Position numbers and translations under genes: made by a program. The notes under the pieces were generated by a model, which did not search any database, had not been told where the DNA came from, and saw nothing but the letters and a program-made list of their open reading frames with translations. 17,651 nt of DNA from the NCBI GenBank assembly GCA_002437405.1, contig DJPO01000093.1, forward strand, positions 1 to 17,651. The letters are read 5' to 3'. The DNA comes from Opitutia bacterium UBA6410 (GTDB lineage Bacteria; Verrucomicrobiota; Verrucomicrobiia; Opitutales; Intestinicryptomonadaceae). This document shows positions 1 through 6,807 of the stretch, one piece after another; the first letter of the stretch is position 1; every line of letters begins with the position of its first letter.

Positions 1-38
1 CCGTATCAACGGTGATTTCACAGGCCCAAGCGGGGGTA

Positions 39-124
39 GGAAAAATTGGCTTCGCCAATTTTTCCGTAGGGGGGTAAGACCCCCTGTCTAAAAATCAGCG
101 CGCAAAATTGCCCCGCAATTTTGC
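39..124. repeat. Chain of three intergenic hairpins with a repeated linker
   Basis: Three inverted repeats follow one another: 39-50 pairs with 54-65 (12 bp, perfect, 3-nt loop), 70-75 pairs with 79-84 (6 bp, G-run against C-run), and 102-111 pairs with 115-124 (10 bp, perfect, 3-nt loop). The linker word CTGTCTA occurs at 84-90 and again at 124-130, between hairpins. With the terminator at 139-166 this makes four stem-loops in about 130 bp. It could be an intergenic repeat element, nested terminators of a gene lying left of the window, or a structured RNA. One frame (2-88) stays open on the plus strand from the window edge and might be the tail of a gene, but nothing in it is recognisable. 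Confidence 0.65.
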
Positions 125-138
125 TGTCTATAAACAGA

Positions 139-166
139 AAGGGCGTCCTTACGGACGCCCTTTTAG
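139..166 (-). terminator. Rho-independent terminator of the porin-like gene
   Basis: A perfect 10-bp GC-rich stem (141-150 with 155-164, loop TTAC), extendable by one A-T pair, is followed by short T-rich stretches on both strands. It lies 65 bp downstream of the stop codon of the minus-strand outer-membrane gene and is the likely end of that transcript. It could act in both directions. Confidence 0.7.
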
Positions 167-230
167 GTTTTCTCGGGTCAATCAAACCGAACAAGATATG
201 AAAAAAAGTTTATTACCCGAGAGCCCTAAA

Positions 231-1052
231 TTAGAAACCGAACGATACCGCAGAACCGAACCAAACGCTTTGTTCGTGGTTGTCTGCGCCGCCGTCGTTG
301 TTGCATGCCCAACGAACACCTGCGGAAACCGCCATATTGTCGGTAACTTGAACAACTGCATTTACGGAAGCACCCGCATAGACATAGCCGTTGTGGTCGC
401 CGTCAACATAGTCGAGCCAGCCGACATAAACCGCGGAATCCAAAGAACCCCAGTTTTCGTCGAGAAGCCACTTGGTCACGGGAGCGGAGTACGAAAGACC
501 GCCTTCGAGAACCGTGCCGCAGTAGGTGAAGTTGTAGTAGAACGCGGCAAAGGGCGAAACATTGAAGTCGCCGAGGAAGTCAACCGTGTCGTAGGAGACT
601 TGGAAAGCGATTTCGTGTTCGTTTTGGGCGTCATTGGTGTAGGTGTATGCAATGTACCCGAGATCGAACGTGATGTTGTCGATGGAGTATGCAACGCCCG
701 CGCCGAAGTCGTTTTCGCCGTAGCTGTTGTCGGCACCGTACGCGCCTGCGTAGTTGGCGTATGCCGAGAGACCGTCGGTGATTGCATAGCCGAGGTCTAC
801 GGAAGGCATAACCGTGTGGTAAGCCAAGAGCTTGCCACGGAAGATGTCTTCGGATTCATACGCAACCGAAGCGGAAGCGGAGAGATTTTCGAAGGGCTTG
901 GCGAGAACTTCCTTGTCGAGGAGGGTGTTGATCTCCTTTTTGGGAGCTTCGGCCTGAGCCGCGGGAGCTGCCGTTACGGTCGCTTCTGCCGCGGAGAGAG
1001 CCGCTGCGGAAGCGAAGATTGCTACGATAGTTGTAAGTAGTCTGTTTTTCAT
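231..1052 (-). CDS. Putative outer-membrane beta-barrel protein (porin-like)
   Basis: This 273-residue protein has a Sec signal peptide (positive MKNR start, hydrophobic stretch to about residue 20, Ala-rich cleavage region). A short Ala/Pro/Glu-rich segment follows, then about 225 residues of alternating polar and hydrophobic residues with many Tyr, Gly, Asn and Asp, as in transmembrane beta-strands. It ends in Gly-Phe, the C-terminal aromatic signal used for outer-membrane insertion. The size and the pattern resemble TorF-like putative porins, but that family assignment is by eye. No Shine-Dalgarno sequence precedes the ATG. The gene lies 123 bp downstream of amtB, with its own possible promoter and a terminator between them, so it is probably expressed separately. 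The substrate is unknown; a role in passage of small nitrogenous solutes is only suggested by the neighbours. Confidence 0.75.
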   Translation of the reverse strand: MKNRLLTTIVAIFASAAALSAAEATVTAAPAAQAEAPKKEINTLLDKEVLAKPFENLSASASVAYESEDIFRGKLLAYHTVMPSVDLGYAITDGLSAYANYAGAYGADNSYGENDFGAGVAYSIDNITFDLGYIAYTYTNDAQNEHEIAFQVSYDTVDFLGDFNVSPFAAFYYNFTYCGTVLEGGLSYSAPVTKWLLDENWGSLDSAVYVGWLDYVDGDHNGYVYAGASVNAVVQVTDNMAVSAGVRWACNNDGGADNHEQSVWFGSAVSFGF

Positions 1053-1096
1053 TGTAGTTTATGATTTTGGTTTTTCCGTGATAGAAAAATCTGTTA

Positions 1097-1125
1097 AAAC
1101 ATTTACTTTTTTCTTACTTTGTCAA
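1097..1125 (-). promoter_or_regulatory. Possible sigma-70 promoter of the porin-like gene
   Basis: On the minus strand a perfect TTGACA (1120-1125) lies about 70 nt upstream of the ATG. The -10 match at a spacing of 17-18 nt is poor (ATGTTT or TGTTTT), so only the -35 element is convincing. It sits directly behind the putative amtB terminator, as expected for an independently transcribed gene. Confidence 0.35.
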
Positions 1126-1130
1126 GAAGA

Positions 1131-1166
1131 ACCGCAAGCCCCGACTTTTTTGCCGAAACCTGCGGT
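1131..1166 (-). terminator. Probable terminator downstream of amtB
   Basis: In the minus-strand transcript an 8-bp stem including one G-U pair (1166-1159 with 1138-1131) can extend inward through several G-U pairs. A short U-rich stretch (UCUUCUU) follows. It begins 10 nt after the amtB stop. The stem is imperfect and the U tract is interrupted, so termination may be partial. Confidence 0.45.
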
Positions 1167-1175
1167 CTTTTTGAA

Positions 1176-2498
1176 CTATTCGTTGGAGAAGATTTGGAAT
1201 CCGTTGTAGGCTTCCATACCGTGTTCGGAGATGTCCAAGCCTCTGAGCTCGTCGTGTGCGTTGACTCTTACGCCCATCGTGTACTTGATTGCAAGGAAGA
1301 TGATTCCGCTAATCAGGACACTTGCGACAGCCACGGCAACCACACCGATAAGTTGCGGGATAAACTCGTGGTCGGGGGAGAAGATACCCACTGCGAGCGT
1401 GCCCCACACACCGCAGAGAAGGTGTACCGAGAGAGCGCCGACAGGGTCGTCAATCTTAATCTTGTCGAAGAAGTAAACCCCGAAGACCACCGCAATACCC
1501 GATACGATACCGATTATGCAGGCGGAAGTAATCGAGACGCAGTCCGCACCCGCCGTGATACCTACCAAGCCAGCCAAGCAGCCGTTGAGTACCATTGAAA
1601 GGTCGGGCTTCTTTTGTACGAACCACGAGGTGAACATCGCGGACATAAGGCCGAAAGCTGCGGATAGCGCGGTCGTCGTGAAGACGTACGCAACCATCAC
1701 GGGATCCGCGGAGAAAACGGACGCACCGTTGAATCCGAACCACCCGAACCAGAGCAGGAATACGCCCAAAGTCGCGAAGCCGAGATTGCTGCCAGGGATA
1801 GCGTGAGCCTTGCCGTTGACGAACTTGCCGATTCTCGGGCCGACTACAGCCGCGCCTACGAGAGCCGCCCAGCCGCCGACGGAGTGTACGAACGTCGAGC
1901 CTGCGAGGTCGTAGAAGCCCAAGTCCTTGAGCCAGCCGCCGCCCCAGCCCCACGAACCGATGATGGTGTAGCCGATGGTGCAGTAGAGAACCGCAAAGAC
2001 GATGTACGCGCTAAACTTGATACGTTCCGCAACCGCGCCCGATACGATAGTTACCGCAGTGGCAGCGAACATACCTTGGAAGATGAAATCCGTCCAGTAG
2101 CCGTAAAGACCGCCGTTGTAGTCGATTGCACCCGCCGCGCCCTCGGGGGAGGAGACTCCGAAGCCGCCGAATCCGAGGAAGTGTCCGAAGACCCATGCGT
2201 CGCCGGGGTACATGATGTTGAAGCCGATAATCAGATAGGTAATCAAGCCGATTGCCACCGTGATTACGTTTTTGGTCAAAATGTTGACGCTGTTCTTGGC
2301 TCGGCAAAGGCCTGTTTCAACCAAGGCGAATCCGGGGTGCATCGAGAAAACGAGAATCGCTCCCAAGAGAATCCACAGATTGTTAACCGTAAACATTTCG
2401 GCGCTTACCTTTGTCGCTTCTGCGGCCGCCTCCTCCGCCGAAGCGGGGAGAGCCGCGAGAGCGGTCAGAGCGGCCGCTGTTAATATTTTTCTGTTCAT
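1176..2498 (-). CDS. amtB: Ammonium transporter AmtB
   Basis: AmtB is a trimeric inner-membrane channel that conducts ammonium/ammonia and is blocked by PII. The 440-residue protein has a cleavable-looking signal peptide (about residues 1-21), then eleven or so hydrophobic helices. Family landmarks are visible: the twin pore histidines at His205 (in FVHSVGGW) and His359 (in SVHLLCGVWG), the gate region around Phe144 (QGMFAATAV), and the cytoplasmic tail DISEHGMEAY (422-431), which contacts GlnK. The SD-like GGAG lies 9 nt before the ATG. The gene starts 34 nt after glnK, the usual glnK-amtB operon, and probably depends on the sigma-54 promoter in front of glnK. Length and motifs are normal, and the assignment is secure. 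Confidence 0.97.
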   Translation of the reverse strand: MNRKILTAAALTALAALPASAEEAAAEATKVSAEMFTVNNLWILLGAILVFSMHPGFALVETGLCRAKNSVNILTKNVITVAIGLITYLIIGFNIMYPGDAWVFGHFLGFGGFGVSSPEGAAGAIDYNGGLYGYWTDFIFQGMFAATAVTIVSGAVAERIKFSAYIVFAVLYCTIGYTIIGSWGWGGGWLKDLGFYDLAGSTFVHSVGGWAALVGAAVVGPRIGKFVNGKAHAIPGSNLGFATLGVFLLWFGWFGFNGASVFSADPVMVAYVFTTTALSAAFGLMSAMFTSWFVQKKPDLSMVLNGCLAGLVGITAGADCVSITSACIIGIVSGIAVVFGVYFFDKIKIDDPVGALSVHLLCGVWGTLAVGIFSPDHEFIPQLIGVVAVAVASVLISGIIFLAIKYTMGVRVNAHDELRGLDISEHGMEAYNGFQIFSNE

Positions 2499-2532
2499 AG
2501 TGTAAAACTCCGTAATGAAAAAATGATTGGGT

Positions 2533-2874
2533 TTATCCGATTGCGTCGGGTCCCGTTTCGCGGGTGCGGACGCGTATGCATTGTTCGAGATTTATGACGA
2601 AAATCTTGCCGTCGCCGATATGGTCGGTCTGAGCGCCTTTGATAATCGACTCAATCGTCAAGTCGACGAATTCGTCGTTTACCGCGATCTCGAGGCGAAC
2701 TTTTTTGAGGAGGTTGACCTCGATTTCGTTGCCGCGATAATTTTCGCTATAACCTCTTTGCCGTCCGCAGCCGAGGGAGTTTGTAGCCGAAATCCTGTAA
2801 ATTTGGTTCTTGAAGAGTTCCTTCTTCACTTCACCCAATTGTTCAGGCTTTATGTATGCTATGATTAGTTTCAT
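2533..2874 (-). CDS. glnK: Nitrogen regulatory protein PII (GlnK/GlnB family)
   Basis: PII is a small trimeric sensor of ATP/ADP and 2-oxoglutarate that binds AmtB and other nitrogen-metabolism proteins. The start was set at MKLIIAYIKP (2874), giving 113 residues, the normal family length. The reading frame is open for 25 codons further upstream, but that would overlap the sigma-54 promoter. Conserved parts are GRQRG (37-41), YRG of the T-loop (46-48), and the nucleotide-binding IGDGKIFV and IRVRT segments. Counting against E. coli GlnB, residue 51 is Ile where the uridylylated Tyr51 normally lies, while Tyr46 is kept. Control by GlnD-type uridylylation is therefore unlikely, and control by ligand binding alone is the simpler reading. 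No Shine-Dalgarno sequence is seen before the ATG. The glnK symbol is chosen from linkage to amtB. Confidence 0.95.
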   Translation of the reverse strand: MKLIIAYIKPEQLGEVKKELFKNQIYRISATNSLGCGRQRGYSENYRGNEIEVNLLKKVRLEIAVNDEFVDLTIESIIKGAQTDHIGDGKIFVINLEQCIRVRTRETGPDAIG

Positions 2875-2904
2875 TGTTGTGGATTGGTTGACGCCTTTTT
2901 GTAT

Positions 2905-2920
2905 AGCATATCGCGTGCCA
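2905..2920 (-). promoter_or_regulatory. Sigma-54 promoter of glnK-amtB
   Basis: The minus strand reads TGGCACGCGATATGCT. This matches the -24/-12 consensus TGGCACG-N4-TTGCW in all seven -24 bases. At -12 only the first T is changed, to A. The diagnostic GG-N10-GC spacing is exact. Transcription should begin near 2895, leaving a leader of about 20 nt before the glnK ATG at 2874. The position, the strength of the match and the classical nitrogen operon behind it make this a convincing site. Confidence 0.8.
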
Positions 2921-3100
2921 GTTTTTTTATTTTTTACAATACAGTACACAACAATAAATTACAAATTTCGCCAATCCTCCGCCCCACAAAAAGCAATACT
3001 ACAAATTTGTCACATCAATAGCCAAAACCACAAAATTGTCGTAAAAAACGCGAAAAATTTTCGTGCGAAACAAAATCGAAAATCGTACGTTATATATTGC

Positions 3101-3106
3101 AGGAGG
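3101..3106 (+). promoter_or_regulatory. Strong Shine-Dalgarno sequence fixing the start of the LpoB-like gene
   Basis: A perfect AGGAGG lies 5 nt before the ATG at 3112. The in-frame TTG at 3097 overlaps this site and is rejected as start. It is one of the few full Shine-Dalgarno motifs in the window. Confidence 0.85.
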
Positions 3107-3111
3107 AAATT

Positions 3112-3879
3112 ATGAAAAACCGCTTGATTCTTTGCACACTGCTCACAATTTTCGGGCTTTTCCCCGCCGCACAAGGCGCTGGGGACTCGGAATTGATGGC
3201 GGAAATGAAAAAATACGCCGACAATAAATCGGTATCGCGCGCGGACTGGATTGCAGGGGCGGACTGGCTGGCAAACAACTTCGCCGACTCCGCCGAGGGC
3301 AAAACGCTGCTTGCGGCAAACTCGGAACTCTATTTTGACGGGTTAAAAAACACGCTAACAGGCGGAAACGAACATAAATTCATCGAACAGGAACTCGCCC
3401 GCCAACTCCGAAACCGCGGATTTACGGTTCACGAGCGCGACAACATAACACCCTTCCCGCCCGACGCCAAAATTGTCGCAAGCGGGCAAATCCGCAATGC
3501 GTCCGTGATTGCCGACAATTCCAATCGGGGCGGATATAAAATGACGCTGAAAGTAGAATCCCAAAACAAAACGATTTGGGAAAACGAGGCAATGCTCCTT
3601 CCGCCGCAAACTACAAATTTGTCGCTGCCCGCAAACTCGACACAAACGACTACGACAAAAGAAACGAAAATCATAATAAGCGGCGGAGTATTTATGCCGC
3701 CAGCCCCGCCCCCCAACCGCCCGATAATAATAATAAACGGCGGCGGGATAATCGCGAAACCGCCGCCACCTCCGCGGCCGCACCCGACGCCCTTCCCTCC
3801 GCGCCACAACCCGATTTTCCGCCCAGCTCCGCCCCCGCCACCCGCACCAGCCCCAATGCCGCCGCGCCCGCCGAGGTAA
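3112..3879 (+). CDS. Secreted LpoB-like protein with proline-rich C-terminal tail
   Basis: This 255-residue protein has a Sec signal peptide (about 1-22, cleavage near AQG-A) but no lipobox cysteine. Residues about 70-165 resemble the LpoB/PBP-activator fold (PF13036) by eye: LYFDGLKNTL, then a helix region (FIEQELARQLRNRGFTVHE), then VASGQIRN, then a strand pattern ending YKMTLKVESQNKTIWENE. This is the typical order, with G-x-I and then a Y-x-x-T-L and W-x-x-E pair. Residues about 195-255 are very rich in proline with short Ile and Gly patches, possibly spanning periplasm or cell wall. LpoB proteins stimulate bifunctional penicillin-binding proteins from the outer membrane, but here that function is only inferred, and the missing lipid anchor is unusual. 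The gene is divergent from glnK and followed by a strong terminator, so it is probably monocistronic. Confidence 0.7.
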   Translation: MKNRLILCTLLTIFGLFPAAQGAGDSELMAEMKKYADNKSVSRADWIAGADWLANNFADSAEGKTLLAANSELYFDGLKNTLTGGNEHKFIEQELARQLRNRGFTVHERDNITPFPPDAKIVASGQIRNASVIADNSNRGGYKMTLKVESQNKTIWENEAMLLPPQTTNLSLPANSTQTTTTKETKIIISGGVFMPPAPPPNRPIIIINGGGIIAKPPPPPRPHPTPFPPRHNPIFRPAPPPPPAPAPMPPRPPR

Positions 3880-3883
3880 AACT

Positions 3884-3924
3884 AAAAAACGCCAACCGAT
3901 TAAGAACTGCGGTTGGCGTTTTTT
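3884..3924 (+). terminator. Strong Rho-independent terminator of the LpoB-like gene
   Basis: A run of A followed by CGCCAACCG (3890-3898) pairs perfectly with CGGTTGGCG (3910-3918), which is followed by six T. It starts 5 bp after the stop codon. The A-run on the left makes it symmetrical. Confidence 0.92.
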
Positions 3925-4244
3925 ATGTTCGAGCAAGACACGGAAAGTAAAAACGTTTCGTCTGGTTTTTCCGTCTTCAAAAAATCCCAACCTAAAAAAG
4001 TGAAATTTGAACGATTTCCCGTCCCCGAAAAAAATTCACAAACCGTAAAACAAAAATTACCATATAAAAAAACTGACGATAAGCTGCGGGATTTCGGCAC
4101 TTTTTCAGATATTGAGCACTCGTCGTATTCGCTGCATCCGACTGCTCGCCGCAGCCAACTGCCCACCGTTTTGTCCAGTCAGCCGCTCGTCGTTTTGCCC
4201 AACCGACAGCCCTTTCGCCGCAGCCAACCAACCACCCTTTCGCG
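3925..4244. other. Non-coding stretch between the LpoB-like gene and the guaB terminator
   Basis: No convincing gene is present; open frames here run through terminators and encode low-complexity peptides. The left part is A-rich with no recognised site. The right part (about 4145-4243) contains degenerate repeats, listed separately. Confidence 0.6.
4145..4243. repeat. Degenerate direct repeats in the intergenic region
   Basis: The 14-mer TCGCCGCAGCCAAC occurs at 4146-4159 and 4215-4228, 69 bp apart. Related GTTTTG-CCC units start at 4168 and 4192, 24 bp apart. The whole stretch looks like several diverged copies of a 23-24 bp unit rich in CCG, CAG and CCAAC. It is not a CRISPR: copies are adjacent, diverged and have no unique spacers. 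Confidence 0.5.
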
Positions 4245-4283
4245 TAAAAAAAACAAAAAAAAGCCGCGAAATTATCGCGGCTT
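4245..4283 (-). terminator. Rho-independent terminator of guaB
   Basis: On the minus strand AAGCCGCGA (4283-4275) pairs perfectly with TCGCGGCTT (4269-4261) around a 5-nt loop. Two runs of T broken by one G follow. It ends the minus-strand transcript about 100 nt after the guaB stop. Confidence 0.88.
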
Positions 4284-4384
4284 CCTTGCGTCCGTTTGAA
4301 AAATTTTTCGGTTTGGCAACTCTCTTTATTGCGCCCCTTAAGAAAAATTTTTCAGCTGGACAGGTTTTTTATTTGGCTGCCGAA

Positions 4385-5941
4385 TTACTTTTTCGGCTGC
4401 TTGATTTCGATGATGTCGTGCGGGGCACTTTCGCGCTGGCCTGCGCCAGTTACCCTGATATAGCGGGCGTTCTTGCGCAACGCGGGCAAATCCGCCGCGC
4501 CGAGGTAACCCATGCCGCTTTGGATACCGCCGACAAACTGCATCAAAACGCTGTCGAGCGAAAGCGAAACTTCCTTCAACGCCTCGACGCCCTCCGCGGT
4601 AATCTTGTCGGACTTGACTTTGAAGTCGTGGCCGTAGCGCGCCGCGCTGCCCGCCTTCATCGCCGAAAGGCTGCCCATTCCGCGGTACTGCTTGTACATC
4701 TTGCCGTTGATTTCCATAACCTGACCGGGGGCTTCGGGGCAGCCCGCGAGCAAACCGCCGCAAATCATCGCGTCCGCGAGAGTCAAAGCTTTGACCATAT
4801 CGCCGCTCTTTGTTATGCCGCCGTCGGCAATGGTGCGCACGCCGAGCTTGCGAGCCTGCTTGGAGCACGCGTACAAAGCGGTAAGTTGGGGGATACCGAC
4901 GCCAGCAACCATGCGGGTGGTGCAAATCGAACCAGGGCCCTGCCCGATTTTGATTGCGTCCGCACCGCATTCGGCGAGGTATTCGACGCCTGCAGCGTTG
5001 GTTACGTTGCCGCCGATAATTGTCGTGTCGGGGAAAGCCTTGCGGATTGCCTTGACCGCATCGCCCACGCCCTGCGTGAAGCCGTGCGCCGTCGAGACCG
5101 CCGCAACGTCGAGCCCCTCGTCGATAAGTTTTCCGACGTGGGTCAGGATACTGTCGAGGTCGAGCGTTCCGTCGGGCTTTCTCATCAGCGCGATTGACGC
5201 GCCGCAGAGGAGGCGGAACTTGGAGTCGCGCGCATTTCTCTGAATGGAGGAGCGTTCGTCGGAAATTCTTTCAATGTCGCTGAGGGTGAAAAGCCCGCGC
5301 AGCTTGTCTTCGTCGTCTACGACCAGAAGCTTATGGACGCCGAAATGCTCGTCGAAGAATGCGTCGGCGACGGAAATCGGGTCTGAGCCGAGCTGCTTTT
5401 GCGAGACCGTGAAAACGTCCTTGCGCGGAGTCATCGCGCGGGAGACGGGCAACGCCGCATAGCGTTCCTTTACGATGCTGCCAGGGAGAAGCCCGACGAG
5501 TTTGTTCTGCGCGTCGACAACGGGGAACGTACGGAAACGGAAATTTTTGTCGGCAACCAACTTCAGAACGTCGCCGATGTGCATTTCGGGCGAAACTTTA
5601 ATCGGATCCTGAATAAGCCCGTGAATGTAGTTCTTAACGCGCGCGACTTCCACCTGCTGCTCCTTCTGCGACATATTGCAGTGGATAAGCCCGAGCCCGC
5701 CGTTGAGAGCCATTCCGATGGCCATTTGCGACTCCGTGACCGTATCCATATCGGAGGATATAATCGGCAGGGAGAGCGCGACTTTGTCGGAAATCGCGGT
5801 GTCCAGACGGGTCTGGCGCGGCAAAATGTCGGAATACTGGGTCGCGAGCGACACGTCGTCGTATGTAAGACCGAAAGCGGCGTTTTGTGTAAAGAACGCG
5901 TCGGCGTTCAGGAAGAATGTTTCGTCTATACTATTACTCAT
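4385..5941 (-). CDS. guaB: Inosine-5'-monophosphate dehydrogenase
   Basis: GuaB oxidises IMP to XMP with NAD+, the first committed step of GMP synthesis, in the cytoplasm. The 518-residue protein has the catalytic loop GPGSICTTR with Cys340, the IMP-phosphate segment ADGGITKSGD (372-381), YRGMGS (419-424), the flap dyad Arg435-Tyr436 and the potassium/oligomer motif ESAPHD. Two CBS domains are inserted at about residues 111-230. It departs from the textbook enzyme: the NAD-binding Asp of the usual DTAHG motif is Ser283 (VSTAHG), and the GS of the second phosphate-binding turn is Gly-Gly (395-396). These look like lineage features of Verrucomicrobia-type GuaB rather than decay, because all catalytic residues remain. 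The gene follows the GDPD gene by 53 bp and may also have its own promoter. Confidence 0.96.
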   Translation of the reverse strand: MSNSIDETFFLNADAFFTQNAAFGLTYDDVSLATQYSDILPRQTRLDTAISDKVALSLPIISSDMDTVTESQMAIGMALNGGLGLIHCNMSQKEQQVEVARVKNYIHGLIQDPIKVSPEMHIGDVLKLVADKNFRFRTFPVVDAQNKLVGLLPGSIVKERYAALPVSRAMTPRKDVFTVSQKQLGSDPISVADAFFDEHFGVHKLLVVDDEDKLRGLFTLSDIERISDERSSIQRNARDSKFRLLCGASIALMRKPDGTLDLDSILTHVGKLIDEGLDVAAVSTAHGFTQGVGDAVKAIRKAFPDTTIIGGNVTNAAGVEYLAECGADAIKIGQGPGSICTTRMVAGVGIPQLTALYACSKQARKLGVRTIADGGITKSGDMVKALTLADAMICGGLLAGCPEAPGQVMEINGKMYKQYRGMGSLSAMKAGSAARYGHDFKVKSDKITAEGVEALKEVSLSLDSVLMQFVGGIQSGMGYLGAADLPALRKNARYIRVTGAGQRESAPHDIIEIKQPKK

Positions 5942-5964
5942 AATCGGGTGATTTTCCCTTATGT

Positions 5965-5993
5965 GGGGTAGACTTAAAACGCGGGGTTGTCAA
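5965..5993 (-). promoter_or_regulatory. Possible sigma-70 promoter of guaB
   Basis: The minus strand has a perfect TTGACA (5988-5993) in the gap between the GDPD and guaB genes. At 17 nt the -10 position reads TACCCC, a poor match. The site is offered only because the -35 box is exact. Confidence 0.25.
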
Positions 5994-5994
5994 A

Positions 5995-6804
5995 TTATTT
6001 TTTTCGGAGGGCGCGAAGAAATTCGGCGTTTTTGTCGGTTGTGATGAAATCCGCGCCCCATTTTTCGAAAATCGGGAGCTTGGAAACGTCGTTCAAAGTC
6101 CAGACAGCAACGCCCAAACCCTCGGATTTCAGGGCGCGGACGTATGCCTCGTCCAAATTCCAATGCCCGACATCGACGCCGTCCAAGCCCGCCGAACGGA
6201 CTTTTGCGGCGATTTCGGAGGGAGTCGGCAAAAGCCGCCCGTTTTCGGATTTCGCCGAATACAGGAAGTAGCATTTGTAGCGCGGATTGCGCTTTTTGGC
6301 GTCTTTGAGCGCGTCGAAATTGAAGGAAATCAAAACGACCCGCGACTCGTCCAGCCCCGCCGATTTCCGAGCCGACTCGAGCTTTTCGAAAAATCCCTTC
6401 GGATAGTTTTTGATTTCGAAAAAAATCTTCCCGCCACGCGGAATCACGGCAAAGACCTCTTCGACGGTCGGCGGGGGAGTCGGGGAAAATTTTGCGAACT
6501 TCGGGGAGGTCGCCGCCATATCAAGCTTCGACAAATCGGCGCGCGTTAGCGAAGCAATCCGCCTTTCGACGCCCGAATACGCCGCGAGCTCCTTCTCCCC
6601 GTGGACGCAGACCATTTCGCCCGAGTCCGTAAGATAAAAATCGCCCTCGATTGCCGTGCCGCCGTTGGCGAAAACCGCCCGAAAGGCGGGAAGCGTATTT
6701 TCGGGAGCTTGCGTGTTCTCGCCGCGGTGGGCGACGATTTCGGCGGCAAAAGCCTCAAAACACATACACGCGGTGCACATCGACAAAAGAAGGCGTTTTT
6801 TCAT
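5995..6804 (-). CDS. Exported glycerophosphodiester phosphodiesterase family protein
   Basis: GDPD enzymes hydrolyse glycerophosphodiesters to glycerol-3-phosphate and an alcohol through a metal-dependent TIM barrel. This 269-residue protein has a signal peptide (about 1-20, FEAFA-AE). The catalytic signature is complete: HRG at 26-28, PENT at 34-37, Glu53-x-Asp55 as metal ligands, and the second His68 (CVHGE, where HD is more common). Near the C-terminus VAVWTLND and GADFITTD match the closing strands of the family. It starts 3 nt after the DUF1080 stop, so the two are co-transcribed and probably translationally coupled; an AGGA lies just before the ATG. The physiological substrate, for example lipid head groups or teichoic-like phosphodiesters, cannot be told from the sequence. 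Confidence 0.9.
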   Translation of the reverse strand: MKKRLLLSMCTACMCFEAFAAEIVAHRGENTQAPENTLPAFRAVFANGGTAIEGDFYLTDSGEMVCVHGEKELAAYSGVERRIASLTRADLSKLDMAATSPKFAKFSPTPPPTVEEVFAVIPRGGKIFFEIKNYPKGFFEKLESARKSAGLDESRVVLISFNFDALKDAKKRNPRYKCYFLYSAKSENGRLLPTPSEIAAKVRSAGLDGVDVGHWNLDEAYVRALKSEGLGVAVWTLNDVSKLPIFEKWGADFITTDKNAEFLRALRKK

Positions 6805-6807
6805 ATC

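Noticed and set aside
108..1040. 310-codon plus-strand open frame opposite the porin-like gene
   Set aside because: It runs through the terminator hairpin at 139-166, and its product is a Val/Glu/Arg-rich shadow. The minus-strand protein has a signal peptide and beta-barrel features.
2998..3623. Identical 14-mer ACTACAAATTTGTC at 2998-3011 and 3610-3623
   Set aside because: The second copy lies within the LpoB-like coding sequence. Two copies of an AT-rich 14-mer are not enough to claim a regulatory repeat.
4145..4243. Possible CRISPR array
   Set aside because: The repeats are diverged and contiguous, spacers are not unique or regular, and no cas genes are nearby.
3900..4299. Small open frames on both strands between the LpoB-like gene and guaB
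   Set aside because: They cross strong terminators or the repeat region, lack ribosome-binding sites and give low-complexity peptides.
4112..5197. 361-codon plus-strand open frame opposite guaB
   Set aside because: It begins in the degenerate repeat and crosses the guaB terminator. The guaB protein on the other strand is unmistakable.
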